Shown here: positions 15,242 through 23,797 of the stretch, in pieces
Layout of the letters: each line of letters opens with the position of its first letter
Numbering within the stretch: position 1 is the stretch's first letter
Assembly: GCA_035294325.1 (NCBI GenBank)
Contig: DATGLE010000144.1
Coordinates: 8,513 to 72,512, forward strand
Source: DATGLE01 sp035294325
Lineage (GTDB): Bacteria > Chloroflexota > Ktedonobacteria > Ktedonobacterales > Ktedonobacteraceae
DNA: 64,000 bases
Reading direction: 5' to 3'
Program-made: the position numbers and the translations under genes
The notes under the pieces: generated by a model
Told to the model about the DNA's origin: nothing
The model's database searches: none
The model's input: only the letters and a program-made list of their open reading frames with translations

Positions 15242-17317
15242 CTACTCTGTTCGTGCCTGATGTGATTGTAACAGATCGATCAGCCATTGCTCGTCGTGGA
15301 TGGGAACGCCGGCCTTCTGGGCCTTTGTCAATTTGGAGCCGGGATCTTCTCCGACGATCAGGTGGCTCAGCGACTTGCTGACGCCGGTGGCAATCGTGCC
15401 GCCAAGCTGCTTGATGGCCTCCTCGGCGGCTGAGCGCGTCATGCTCTGAAGGCGCCCGGTGAGCAGGAAGGTCTGCCCGGCCAGCGGGCCATCGCTCCCC
15501 TGTCGCTCCTCCGTCATATTGACTCCGGCCTGGCGCAGCCGTTCGATGAGCGCGCGGTTCTCCGGGTCTTGCAGCCATTGGTAAACGCTGTGACCAATCT
15601 TGGGGCCGATACCCGGTATCCCGACAATCTCCTCTTCGCTGGCTGCCAGCAGCCGGTCCATGCTGCCAAAGGCCCCGGCAATGATCTGCGCCGTCTTCTC
15701 GCCCATATAGCGGATGTTGAGGCCAAAGAGCAGGCGCGAAAGCGAGCGATGCTTGCTGGCCTCAATAGCGGCGAGCATATTATCGGCGCTTTTATCTTTG
15801 ATGCCTTCGAGACTAAGAAGCTGATCGCGCGTCAGGCTGTAAAAATCGGCGACGCTTTGAATATAGCCGGCGTCGATCAGTTGCAGGCAGGTCTTCTCGC
15901 CAATCGTATCGAGATCCATCGCACCCTTTGAGACGAAGTGGGTGATGCTCTCATAGTTGCGCGCGGGACATTGCGTATTGGGGCAGTAGGCCATAGCCTG
16001 GTCTGGAATGCGGACAATGGGCGTGCCGCAGCGTGGACAGCGCTCCGGCAGGTGGTAGACCTCCTCGGCTCCGGTCCGCCGCTCGACGATGGGCTTGACC
16101 ACCTGCGGGATCACCTCGCCCGCGCGCTGCACCAGCACCCAATCGCCGATGCGCAGATCTTTGCGCTGGATATCCTCTTCGTTGTGCAGGGCAGCGCGTG
16201 AGACCGTGACGCCGCGAATGTTGACCGGTTCGAGCAAGGCCCAGGGGTTCACCGAGCCGGTGCGCCCGATGTTGACGCGGATATCGAGCAGTTTCGTGGC
16301 AACCTGGATCGGCGGATACTTGAAGGCGATGGCCCAGCGTGGATCGCGCGCGACCACGCCCAGTTCCTCCTGCTGCGCCAGGCTATTAATCTTGATTACG
16401 ACGCCATCGATCTCGTAGGGCAGGTTAAAGCGCTCCGTCTCCCACTTTTTACAGTACTCCATCACCTCTTCCAGCGAATGCGCCTGCTGGATGTGGGGAT
16501 TGACGGGAAAGCCCCACTCGCGTATCAATTGCAACGCCTCCCAGTGGCTCTCGATCCGCATTCCCTGTATATAGCCGATCTGGTAGCCGAAGAAGTCAAG
16601 GCGGCGGCTCGCTGTAATGCGTGCGTCCTTCTGGCGCAGCGATCCCGCCGCGGCATTGCGTGGATTGGCGAAAAGCCGGTTATCGGTCATCTCTGCGTTG
16701 AGCTTCTCAAAGTTCTTGATCGACATATAGATTTCGCCGCGCACTTCCACTTTGTCAGGAATATGCTCCCCGCGCAGATGCTGCGGGATAGTGCGAACAG
16801 TGCGCACATTCGGCGTCCAATCCTCCCCGATCATGCCATCGCCCCGCGTGGCGCCAATAGTGAGTCGCCCTTTCTCGTAAGTCAACGCCATTGCCAGGCC
16901 GTCGATCTTTAATTCGCAGACGTAATCAAAGGTAGCGTTGGGCAGAATGTTTTGCGCTCGTTTGTACCAGTCGTAGAGTTCTTTCTCGCTGCGTGCGTTA
17001 GCCAGACTCAACATAGGTAGAGGATGCCGGTGCTGCGCTACGTCCTGGACTGGCCCCGCGCCCACGCGCTGCGTAGGCGAGTCAGGAGTTTGTAGTTCCG
17101 GGTGCTCGGTCTCGATACGTTGTAGTTCGATCATCAACTGATCGTATTCGGCATCCGTGAGTGTTGGATTGTCCTGCACGTAATACTGGTAATTCGCCTC
17201 CTCGATCCGATGGCGCAGATCAGCGACATAAGCGGCGAGCTGTTCCTCCTCGCTCATGCCTGTCTGTTCCATCAGGGAGGATGTGTTGCCATTTACGGTA
17301 TCTTGTATATCGGACAT
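15242..17317 (-). CDS. ligA: NAD-dependent DNA ligase LigA
   Basis: 691 aa, normal length for bacterial LigA. The adenylation lysine is K137 in CELKIDGLA. The domain order is standard: Ia domain (YYVQDNPTLTDAEYD), adenylation and OB domains, a four-cysteine zinc finger (CPRC...CPNTQCP), helix-hairpin-helix repeats (ALIERL, GIPGIGPKIG) and a C-terminal BRCT domain (LAGQTFLLTGRLQSM). It seals nicks in replication and repair. The start at 17317 has GTAGGAG upstream; the first 20 or so residues before MSEEEQLAAYV are an extra extension, so an internal start is possible. It is a single gene, followed by a palindromic hairpin. Confidence 0.96.
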   Translation of the reverse strand: MSDIQDTVNGNTSSLMEQTGMSEEEQLAAYVADLRHRIEEANYQYYVQDNPTLTDAEYDQLMIELQRIETEHPELQTPDSPTQRVGAGPVQDVAQHRHPLPMLSLANARSEKELYDWYKRAQNILPNATFDYVCELKIDGLAMALTYEKGRLTIGATRGDGMIGEDWTPNVRTVRTIPQHLRGEHIPDKVEVRGEIYMSIKNFEKLNAEMTDNRLFANPRNAAAGSLRQKDARITASRRLDFFGYQIGYIQGMRIESHWEALQLIREWGFPVNPHIQQAHSLEEVMEYCKKWETERFNLPYEIDGVVIKINSLAQQEELGVVARDPRWAIAFKYPPIQVATKLLDIRVNIGRTGSVNPWALLEPVNIRGVTVSRAALHNEEDIQRKDLRIGDWVLVQRAGEVIPQVVKPIVERRTGAEEVYHLPERCPRCGTPIVRIPDQAMAYCPNTQCPARNYESITHFVSKGAMDLDTIGEKTCLQLIDAGYIQSVADFYSLTRDQLLSLEGIKDKSADNMLAAIEASKHRSLSRLLFGLNIRYMGEKTAQIIAGAFGSMDRLLAASEEEIVGIPGIGPKIGHSVYQWLQDPENRALIERLRQAGVNMTEERQGSDGPLAGQTFLLTGRLQSMTRSAAEEAIKQLGGTIATGVSKSLSHLIVGEDPGSKLTKAQKAGVPIHDEQWLIDLLQSHQARTE

Positions 17318-17379
17318 CGTTATAATTTCTCCTACCGTGTGTTGGGACCTGGTTTATGGATGATACCATACTATTCTTT

Positions 17380-17667
17380 TTAGAAGGCTTCGTAATGGAA
17401 TACTTCGGGTGTGCCCTCGAACAGCCCTTCGATATGAGCGCGCCATTGAGGGAAGAGTGGTCCGCCGCGAAAATCGACGGTATGAGCCTCCAGAGAAGTC
17501 CAGACGTTGGTAAGCATATATTTCTTTGGCTGCTCAATGCAGCGTGTGACGTGGGCTGAAATACATTCGGGGTGCTGGCGAATGACATCCAGTCCTCGAA
17601 CGATGGCCTGCCCCAGTTCCTCTTCTTTGCCTGGTACCGCGTTGAAAAAAGCGACTTCTGTTACCAT
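17380..17667 (-). CDS. Small antibiotic-biosynthesis-monooxygenase (ABM) domain protein
   Basis: 95 aa from ATG 17667 with GGAGG 9 nt upstream. It is a dimeric ferredoxin-like ABM fold: VTEVAFFNAVPGKEEELGQAI at the start, then EQPKKYMLTNVWTSLEAH. Members range from quinone or haem monooxygenases to stress proteins without known substrates. No cofactor ligands can be pointed out. It lies upstream of ligA on the same strand (62 nt), so it may be co-transcribed. Confidence 0.8.
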   Translation of the reverse strand: MVTEVAFFNAVPGKEEELGQAIVRGLDVIRQHPECISAHVTRCIEQPKKYMLTNVWTSLEAHTVDFRGGPLFPQWRAHIEGLFEGTPEVFHYEAF

Positions 17668-17762
17668 AAGAAAAATCCTCCAGATTATTGCCAGCGGCAA
17701 TGTGCCTCTAACACCTGTCATCCTATCATAACATGCAAGATCGAGGAATGAAGAATGGCGTT

Positions 17763-17870
17763 GGCGCGGCGGAGCCGCGCCAGAGATGTCATGCTGTGCT
17801 GTGGAAAATGCGCTACGCGCATTTTCCACAGCACAGCATGACATCCGGCGGCGAGTGCCGCAGGTGGTCG
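17763..17870. repeat. Framed palindromic element, copy 4
   Basis: A perfect 29-bp inverted repeat (17785-17813 and 17817-17845) with a TAC loop and core AAAATGCGC-TAC-GCGCATTTT. The left frame GCGCGGCGGAGCCGCGC (17764-17780) is intact. The right frame is a degenerate CGGCGAGTGCCGCAGG. It sits between the ABM gene and the PLD lipoprotein gene. Confidence 0.9.
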
Positions 17871-17900
17871 CCTGACTCGACATCTTGTGCCTGGAGAAAT

Positions 17901-19019
17901 CTAGGCGCTTTGCGAATCTCCCCAATCCTGCTGGAACGTCTGCTGGAGGGTATTCAGCACATTCTGATCGGAGACGATGATGCCGAGTTCGCGATTTTTA
18001 TCGAGCGAAGCTGTCGAAATGTTCTCTGATCCCACAAAGGCTTTCTGACCGTCCACTACGATTATCTTGGCATGCATATAAAGCCTCGGGTCCTCTCTTA
18101 CCTGAGCGCCGCCCTGCTCTATGGTCTGGATGCCCGCGCTATTGCTATCGCTGCTGCCCTCGCTGTCCGACGACGATCCGTGCGGCGATGGCAGGATGAC
18201 CTGGACCTGTATCCCGCGCTTTGCTGCGTTGACGATAGCCTGCTCGATATCGCTATCCTGCATCTCTTCGGCCTCAATCAGCAGCGTATGGTGCGCGCCA
18301 TTAATCAGTGACTCGAAGTCGTGGCGTGAATTGATGGGGCTGACAACCAGGTTGGGATCATCGAACCGAGGCGTTGTGCGATTCCAGTCGGCATTGAAGA
18401 TGCTGGTAACGGCCTGCACATCCTGCTGGTTGGTGTCAATGATGCCATACTCACGATTTTTCGTGCTGCTGCTGCCGCCCAGGGCCGAGAGTGTATAGTT
18501 CGCCGTCGTGATGAAAACGGTGCTCCCATCGACAATCATACCCTTTTCATGAGTCAGCGCAAAAGCAGGGTTGGTAGACCTGACCTGGACGCCGGCAGCT
18601 CGCAGCCGGTCCATCGTCTCTGTAGGAGAAGTGCTGCCGCCCCCATAGGGATGCGTTTCAAGCATGACGCGAACATCCACGCCCCTATGTGCTGCCTCTT
18701 CCAGCGAGCTGATTACGCTGCGGTTGGTCAGAAGGTACATCTCCAGCCAGACGGATTTCTGGGCGTTGTTAATGGCACTGGTGATGACCTGGGAGCCGGC
18801 ATCCGGCTCGACGAAAACCTGCACACCCTGTGCTCCCGAACCTGTCGTGCAATTGCTCTGGCAGGGTGTAGTGCCCTGACTGCTGCCGGTTGTAAGGCCG
18901 CTGTCGCCGCCAAAGCTGGAGGTAGAGACGTTGACATCACAGCCAGCCAGAAGCGCGCATAAGACGATGATGATGAGGCATGTGAGGGGGATGAAACCCG
19001 CTGTGCGCCTGGTATTCAT
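17901..19019 (-). CDS. Phospholipase D-like lipoprotein
   Basis: 372 aa. It starts with a lipoprotein signal (hydrophobic 10-23, lipobox LLAGC, lipidated C27), so it is anchored outside the membrane. Two HKD motifs of the phospholipase D superfamily are complete: H157-K159-D164 (HEKGMIVDG) and H316-K318-D323 (HAKIIVVDG). The two halves form one active site. The spacing and size fit the PLDc_2 group (cardiolipin synthase-like or Nuc-like nuclease), so either phosphodiesterase on lipids or DNA is possible. A GGAAGG ribosome-binding site lies upstream of ATG 19019. Confidence 0.88.
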   Translation of the reverse strand: MNTRRTAGFIPLTCLIIIVLCALLAGCDVNVSTSSFGGDSGLTTGSSQGTTPCQSNCTTGSGAQGVQVFVEPDAGSQVITSAINNAQKSVWLEMYLLTNRSVISSLEEAAHRGVDVRVMLETHPYGGGSTSPTETMDRLRAAGVQVRSTNPAFALTHEKGMIVDGSTVFITTANYTLSALGGSSSTKNREYGIIDTNQQDVQAVTSIFNADWNRTTPRFDDPNLVVSPINSRHDFESLINGAHHTLLIEAEEMQDSDIEQAIVNAAKRGIQVQVILPSPHGSSSDSEGSSDSNSAGIQTIEQGGAQVREDPRLYMHAKIIVVDGQKAFVGSENISTASLDKNRELGIIVSDQNVLNTLQQTFQQDWGDSQSA

Positions 19020-19329
19020 TGCTTTCCTGCCTTCCTTAAAGTATATCTGATGTCTGGCGCCATCGCTTGCTCACACCAGCGCCGCGCGAACGCTCAGCGG
19101 GGAGAGCGCGACGAATCCATTATCCCAGAGATAAGAGCAAATGTATATTCACAGTTTTGCGTATATATCTGTAATACGGATTGGTAAGCGTGCGCATAGA
19201 CAAAAATGTGGAGATCCAGGGAGGTGCGAACAACAAATGGAGAGGCGGGGCTTGCCTCCGCCTTGTCGAGAAGAGATGTAAAGGCGGGGCAAGCCCCTGT
19301 CTTGCAAGGATGCAACGTGTCCCTGTCTT
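19020..19329. other. 310-bp intergenic region with a GC-rich inverted repeat
   Basis: Contains GGGGCTTGCCTCCGCCTT (19247-19264), largely inverted at 19281-19297 (AAGGCGGGGCAAGCCCC), separated by 16 nt. It sits just after the 3' end of hppA and may serve as its terminator. The rest shows no gene; 19130-19200 is AT-rich and could hold the PLD gene promoter. Confidence 0.5.
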
Positions 19330-21576
19330 CTAGGGATGCAAGAAGATGTAGAGGGGGGCAAGCACCAGCGTGATCGTGCTGAGCAGCTTGATGACGATAT
19401 GCAGCGAAGGCCCGGCCGTATCCTTGAAAGGATCGCCCACGGTATCGCCAACCACACCGGCTTTGTGCGGCTCGCTCTTCTTACCGAGGATGATGCCGTT
19501 GGGATCGAGCTTATCGACCATCTCGCCCTCTGAGTTCACGCGCAGATAACCGGCCTCGATATATTTCTTCGCGTTATCCCAGGCGCCGCCACCATTGTTG
19601 AGCACCAGGGCGAGCACGATACCACCCATCGTACCGACCATCAGCAGGCCGGCCTCGGCTTGCGGACCAAGAATAACGCCCACGGCGATAGGTGTCAGCA
19701 CAGCTACCAGGCCCGGCAGTACCATCGCGCGCAGGGCGCCGCGCGTGCTGATATCGACGCAGCGCGCGTAATCGGGATCGACGCGTTCAGCAGGATCTTC
19801 GGCCATGATCTTCGGATTATCGCGGAACTGGCGGCGGACCTCTTCAATCATGCGCTTGGCGGCGGCGCCGACGGCCTGGATTGCCAGCGAGCTGAAGAAG
19901 AAGATCAGCGTAATGCCGATCAGGGCCGCGATGAAGACGGGTATATTCGCCAGGTCAACGGTGTAGACCGAAAAGTTATGTTTGTAGGAATAGAGGACAT
20001 CCAGGTAGGCGCTAAAGAGCAGGAAAGCGGCCAGCGCGGCGGAGCCAACGCCATAGCCTTTGGTCAGCGCCTTCGTCGTATTGCCTACGCCATCGAGCGC
20101 ATCGGTAATCTCGCGCACGGATTCGGCCTGGCCGCCCATCTCGGTAATGCCACCGGCGTTATCGGTGATGGGGCCGAAGGTATCCATAGCCAGGATATAC
20201 GCGCAGCTCATCAGCATGCCCATCGTCGCCACGGCGGTGCCGAAGATGCCGCCCTGGTTGATCGGCGATGCCAGGGGCAGGTGCACCTGGCTGCCAAAGA
20301 AGAAGGAGAGGCCCAGCGCGACACAGATCGCCAGCACCGGGAGCGCGGTGCATTCAAAGGCCACGGCCATACCCGTGATGATCGTCGTGGCCGGGCCGGT
20401 CAGGGTTGCGGCTGCGATCTCGCGCACAGGACGCCAGGTACCGGCGGTGTAATACTGCGTGATATACACGAAAGCGATGCTGAGCAAAATGCCCGTCGTG
20501 CCGGCCAGCCCGAACCAGACCCACGGAGGGATGCCGCCGCTGCTGGTCACGCCAGTACCATTGAGCAGGAGATAGCTGGCCCCGAAGACGCCGATGAGGC
20601 AGAGAACACAGGTGATGTAATAGCCGATGTTGAGCTGGTTCATGGCGATTTCACCCGGATCTCGTCCGGCCGCCTTATCAGGCTCGACAACCACTGAGGG
20701 GCGAACCCAGAGCAGCCCGGCGGCGCAGGCAATGAGGCCGAAAGCGCGCACGACCAGCGGGAAGAGGATCCAGCCAATATTTTTGGTAGCGGCGTACAGC
20801 GCGACCCCGAGGATCATCGCGCCGATATTTTCGGCGGCGGTTGACTCAAAGAGATCAGCCCCACGGCCTGCGCAGTCGCCCACGTTGTCTCCTACCAGGT
20901 CCGCGATGACGGCGGGATTGCGTGGATCGTCCTCGGGGATATTGGCCTCGACCTTACCTACCAGGTCTGCGCCTACGTCTGCGGCTTTCGTGTAAATACC
21001 GCCGCCAAGCTGTGCGAACAGAGCGACGAAGCTCGCCCCGAAACCGAAACCTACGATGAGATTGGGGGCAAGTTCTGGATTGGTCAGGCCACCATAAAGG
21101 GTGAAAACCAGCGACACACCCAGCAGCGAGAGTGCGACCACCAGGAAGCCGGAGACGGCGCCACCACGCAGGGAGACCATAAGGGCTTCGCCCAGGCTGC
21201 GGGTAGCGGCGCTGGCTGTACGGCTATTGGATTTTACCGCGACGTACATACCAATATAGCCGGAGACGCCAGAACAGGCTGCACCAATTAAGAAGGCGAT
21301 AGCTGTGTGCCAGGCAAGATTGATCTTGTCGGCCTCAGATCCCTGACCTAGCAAAGCCAGGACGACGGCAACAACCACCGAGGCAACAACCGCGAGTATC
21401 GCGATGGTGCGATACTGCCGGTTGAGGAAAGCCATTGCACCCGAAAATATAGCGTTCGCTACTTTCTGCATGGCTGGCGTGCCGGTATCGCGGCGTAACA
21501 CATAGTTTGCCAGGTAGGCTGCAAAAAGCACGGTCAGGAGGCCAATAACGATTGGAACCAGGATATAGTAGCTCAC
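19330..21576 (-). CDS. hppA: Membrane-bound H+-translocating pyrophosphatase, K+-independent type
   Basis: 748 aa, about 16 transmembrane helices. It couples hydrolysis of pyrophosphate to proton pumping across the cytoplasmic membrane. The substrate-binding core is intact: YTKAADVGADLVGKVE, then NPAVIADLVGDNVGDCAGRGADLFES and a C-terminal DNAKKYIEAG / GDTVGDPFKDTAGPS region. The subtype-deciding residue in GNTTKALTKG is lysine (K502), which marks the K+-independent, proton-pumping class; K+-dependent enzymes carry alanine there. The neighbouring upstream gene is a soluble CBS-type pyrophosphatase on the same strand. GGAGGGCG lies close upstream of the ATG. Confidence 0.96.
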   Translation of the reverse strand: MSYYILVPIVIGLLTVLFAAYLANYVLRRDTGTPAMQKVANAIFSGAMAFLNRQYRTIAILAVVASVVVAVVLALLGQGSEADKINLAWHTAIAFLIGAACSGVSGYIGMYVAVKSNSRTASAATRSLGEALMVSLRGGAVSGFLVVALSLLGVSLVFTLYGGLTNPELAPNLIVGFGFGASFVALFAQLGGGIYTKAADVGADLVGKVEANIPEDDPRNPAVIADLVGDNVGDCAGRGADLFESTAAENIGAMILGVALYAATKNIGWILFPLVVRAFGLIACAAGLLWVRPSVVVEPDKAAGRDPGEIAMNQLNIGYYITCVLCLIGVFGASYLLLNGTGVTSSGGIPPWVWFGLAGTTGILLSIAFVYITQYYTAGTWRPVREIAAATLTGPATTIITGMAVAFECTALPVLAICVALGLSFFFGSQVHLPLASPINQGGIFGTAVATMGMLMSCAYILAMDTFGPITDNAGGITEMGGQAESVREITDALDGVGNTTKALTKGYGVGSAALAAFLLFSAYLDVLYSYKHNFSVYTVDLANIPVFIAALIGITLIFFFSSLAIQAVGAAAKRMIEEVRRQFRDNPKIMAEDPAERVDPDYARCVDISTRGALRAMVLPGLVAVLTPIAVGVILGPQAEAGLLMVGTMGGIVLALVLNNGGGAWDNAKKYIEAGYLRVNSEGEMVDKLDPNGIILGKKSEPHKAGVVGDTVGDPFKDTAGPSLHIVIKLLSTITLVLAPLYIFLHP

Positions 21577-21823
21577 GATAGAAAACGCCCTCCTTACAAG
21601 GCATAGAAAGTTTATGCTTGGTCAACATTGACCAGCCGTGCCAGGGTATATCTCAATGAAGCCACGGTAGGGGGGCGACGAGAAAACCACCACCACCTAC
21701 AGGAGCATCTAAGTCGCAAGATAGTGTAACATAGCATGTCTTCCCTGACAAGGTATTGTAACTGATTCACACACAAAAGGAGGGCAGAATAGCCTGATTT
21801 GAGTATGCCGATTGTTGCAGATG

Positions 21824-23476
21824 TTACAAAGCTCCGCTCTGGCCCGCTATGGCCGCCTGGATGCGTGGCAGCAGTGGTACGAGCTGCTTCTTGCGTGAAA
21901 CCAGTCCTTCCACCACCGCCGTATGCCCATCAGCTTCGAGCGTGACGCCCAGTGCCTCGGCCACTGCCGTTTCTCCTCCATAAATGAGCAGCCGGCAGCG
22001 CATATTAATGATGTCGACGATCATAAAGAGAAAGGCGCTGTAGTTGCGTTCATGCGCGATGCGCTGCATGGCCGCGAGCAACTCCTTGCTGCGCTTCTCG
22101 ACGGTCTCGGGGCTGGCCGTTTCGACGGTGCCGATAGCAAATCTGGTATCGCGTACCGTAAACTCTTTAAAGTCGGAGGTAATCAGCGCTTCGGCGGGTT
22201 TCTCGGCAAGATCGCTGGCGGCGGCGGCGAAGATCTCGCGCCCAAATTGCTCGATATCTTCTCCGGTGATCTGTGCCAGTTCGGCGGCGACGCGTTCGTC
22301 GCGCGGTGTGCTGGTTGGGGAGCGCAGCACGAGGGTATCGTAGAGCAGGCCGGCGAGCAGCAGGCCCGCGACCTCGCGCGGAATAGCGATGCCAGCCTCG
22401 TGATAGAGTCCGACGATAATGGTACCGGTGCAGCCAACGGGATCGGCGCGGAACATGATCGGCTTGCTGGTATGTACGTCGGCAATGCGGTGATGGTCGA
22501 TGATGCCAAGCACATCCGCCTCGTCGATGCCGTCGACAGCCTGTGAGTACTCGTTGTGATCCACCAGCACAACTCGTTTCGGGCGTGCCTTGATCAGATC
22601 AGTACGCGAGATGTAACCGACCAGCTTTCCCTCGTCATCGACGACGGGCATCGAACGCCGGCGCGCCAGGGTTGCCTGCACATCGCTCATAAGGTCGTCG
22701 GGATGGCAGAAGCTAAATTCACGATTCATGATGTCCTGCACGCTGATGCTCAGGTTGATGAGACGCACCGCCGTAAAAGTATGGTGTCCCGTGCTGATGA
22801 CCATCACGCCGTGCTGCCGCGCCGCTGTTAGCGCGCGCTGCGAGACGAGCAGATCGCCGGTCACAACAAGGGCCGCCGCGCCGCGCTCGATAGCCATTAA
22901 CTGCGCGTCCTCACGGTCTCCGAGAACGACCAGGCAGCCCGGCTCGACATAATCGGCCATCGTTTCCGGCTGCATGGCGCCGACCAGGACGCGATGCCCC
23001 AGGGGGCGGCGCCCTTCTACCAGGACGCGGCCCTTGAGTACGCGCACCAGGTTATCGCGCCGCAGCGGAATGCGGTTCACCGCCTGCGGATCGAGGTCTT
23101 TGAAAAAGAGCTTGGCGAAGTCTTCATTGGCGATGATGCCATGTACGCGGTTTTCAGAATCAACGACGGGCATCGAACGACGATTGTGCTCCTGGAGCAA
23201 CTGCCCGGCCTCAAGTAACGGCTGGTCGATATGCGCGGAGATGACGCCGCGTCGCATCACGTCGCGCACCTGGAGATAGACATCCTCCAGGGCCTCCGGG
23301 GCCTCGACCTGGTAACGCTCAAGCACGAAACGTACTTCCGGCTTGAGTTCGCCGTTGCGCGCGGGGATGGCCTCCCCTTCTCCCTGCTCCCGCAGCAGCC
23401 GCGCATAGGCGCAGGCGGAGGCCACAGAGTCCAGATCCGAGTTTTTATGTCCAAGTACGTAAATTGGTTGCGTCAT
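21824..23476 (-). CDS. Family II (manganese-dependent) inorganic pyrophosphatase with CBS and DRTGG regulatory domains
   Basis: 550 aa. The N-terminal DHH catalytic part begins IYVLGHKNSDLDSVASACAYA. It is interrupted by a regulatory insert of a CBS domain (DVMRRGVISAHI), a DRTGG domain (about 170-250) and a second CBS domain (DIMNREFSFCHPDD). The DHH motif then follows (LGIIDHHRIADV) and the DHHA2 domain to the end. This is the CBS-PPase architecture, in which adenine nucleotides bound to CBS domains inhibit or activate hydrolysis of cytoplasmic pyrophosphate. It is 247 bp upstream of hppA in the same orientation, so pyrophosphate is handled here by two unrelated enzymes. A GGAGACC ribosome-binding site precedes the ATG. 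Confidence 0.92.
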   Translation of the reverse strand: MTQPIYVLGHKNSDLDSVASACAYARLLREQGEGEAIPARNGELKPEVRFVLERYQVEAPEALEDVYLQVRDVMRRGVISAHIDQPLLEAGQLLQEHNRRSMPVVDSENRVHGIIANEDFAKLFFKDLDPQAVNRIPLRRDNLVRVLKGRVLVEGRRPLGHRVLVGAMQPETMADYVEPGCLVVLGDREDAQLMAIERGAAALVVTGDLLVSQRALTAARQHGVMVISTGHHTFTAVRLINLSISVQDIMNREFSFCHPDDLMSDVQATLARRRSMPVVDDEGKLVGYISRTDLIKARPKRVVLVDHNEYSQAVDGIDEADVLGIIDHHRIADVHTSKPIMFRADPVGCTGTIIVGLYHEAGIAIPREVAGLLLAGLLYDTLVLRSPTSTPRDERVAAELAQITGEDIEQFGREIFAAAASDLAEKPAEALITSDFKEFTVRDTRFAIGTVETASPETVEKRSKELLAAMQRIAHERNYSAFLFMIVDIINMRCRLLIYGGETAVAEALGVTLEADGHTAVVEGLVSRKKQLVPLLPRIQAAIAGQSGAL

Positions 23477-23797
23477 AGTTCGGTCTCCTGGTAGAGTAAG
23501 ATGATTCCCTGATATATCATGATCTTACCATTATTAAGCGGTTGTGTGCAGGTGGTCTCTCTCGCCGGCCTTTCGCGCGGCGGAGCCGCGCAAGCGATAT
23601 AAATCCGTGTTGCGAGAAATGCGCTAAGCGCATTTCTCGCAACACGGATTTATAAGGCGAGCGCCGCAGGCGCGAGCAATATGTCGCAGATCAGACAGAC
23701 TCTAAAAAATATCTAGCCTATTTTGCTTATATGGCTGAGGAAAGAAGAGCCATTATGCTACACTATGTACATTGAAATAGGGGCCGGGGGAAAAAAT
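23477..23797. other. 321-bp divergent intergenic region
   Basis: Between the divergently transcribed CBS-PPase and the WD40 gene. It is largely occupied by palindromic element copy 5 (23574-23703). The last 90 bp before the WD40 gene are AT-rich and could hold its promoter; no clear hexamers stand out. Confidence 0.45.
23574..23703. repeat. Framed palindromic element, copy 5
   Basis: A perfect 27-bp inverted repeat (23598-23624 and 23628-23654) with a TAA loop and core GAAATGCGC-TAA-GCGCATTTC. Both frames are nearly consensus: CGCGGCGGAGCCGCG on the left and GCGAGCGCCGCAGGCGCG on the right. The outer end is TCAGACAGACTCT (23691-23703). Confidence 0.92.

Noticed and set aside
19660..20697. 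345-codon plus-strand frame inside hppA
   Set aside because: Antisense shadow; very charged, no motif, and hppA is unambiguous.
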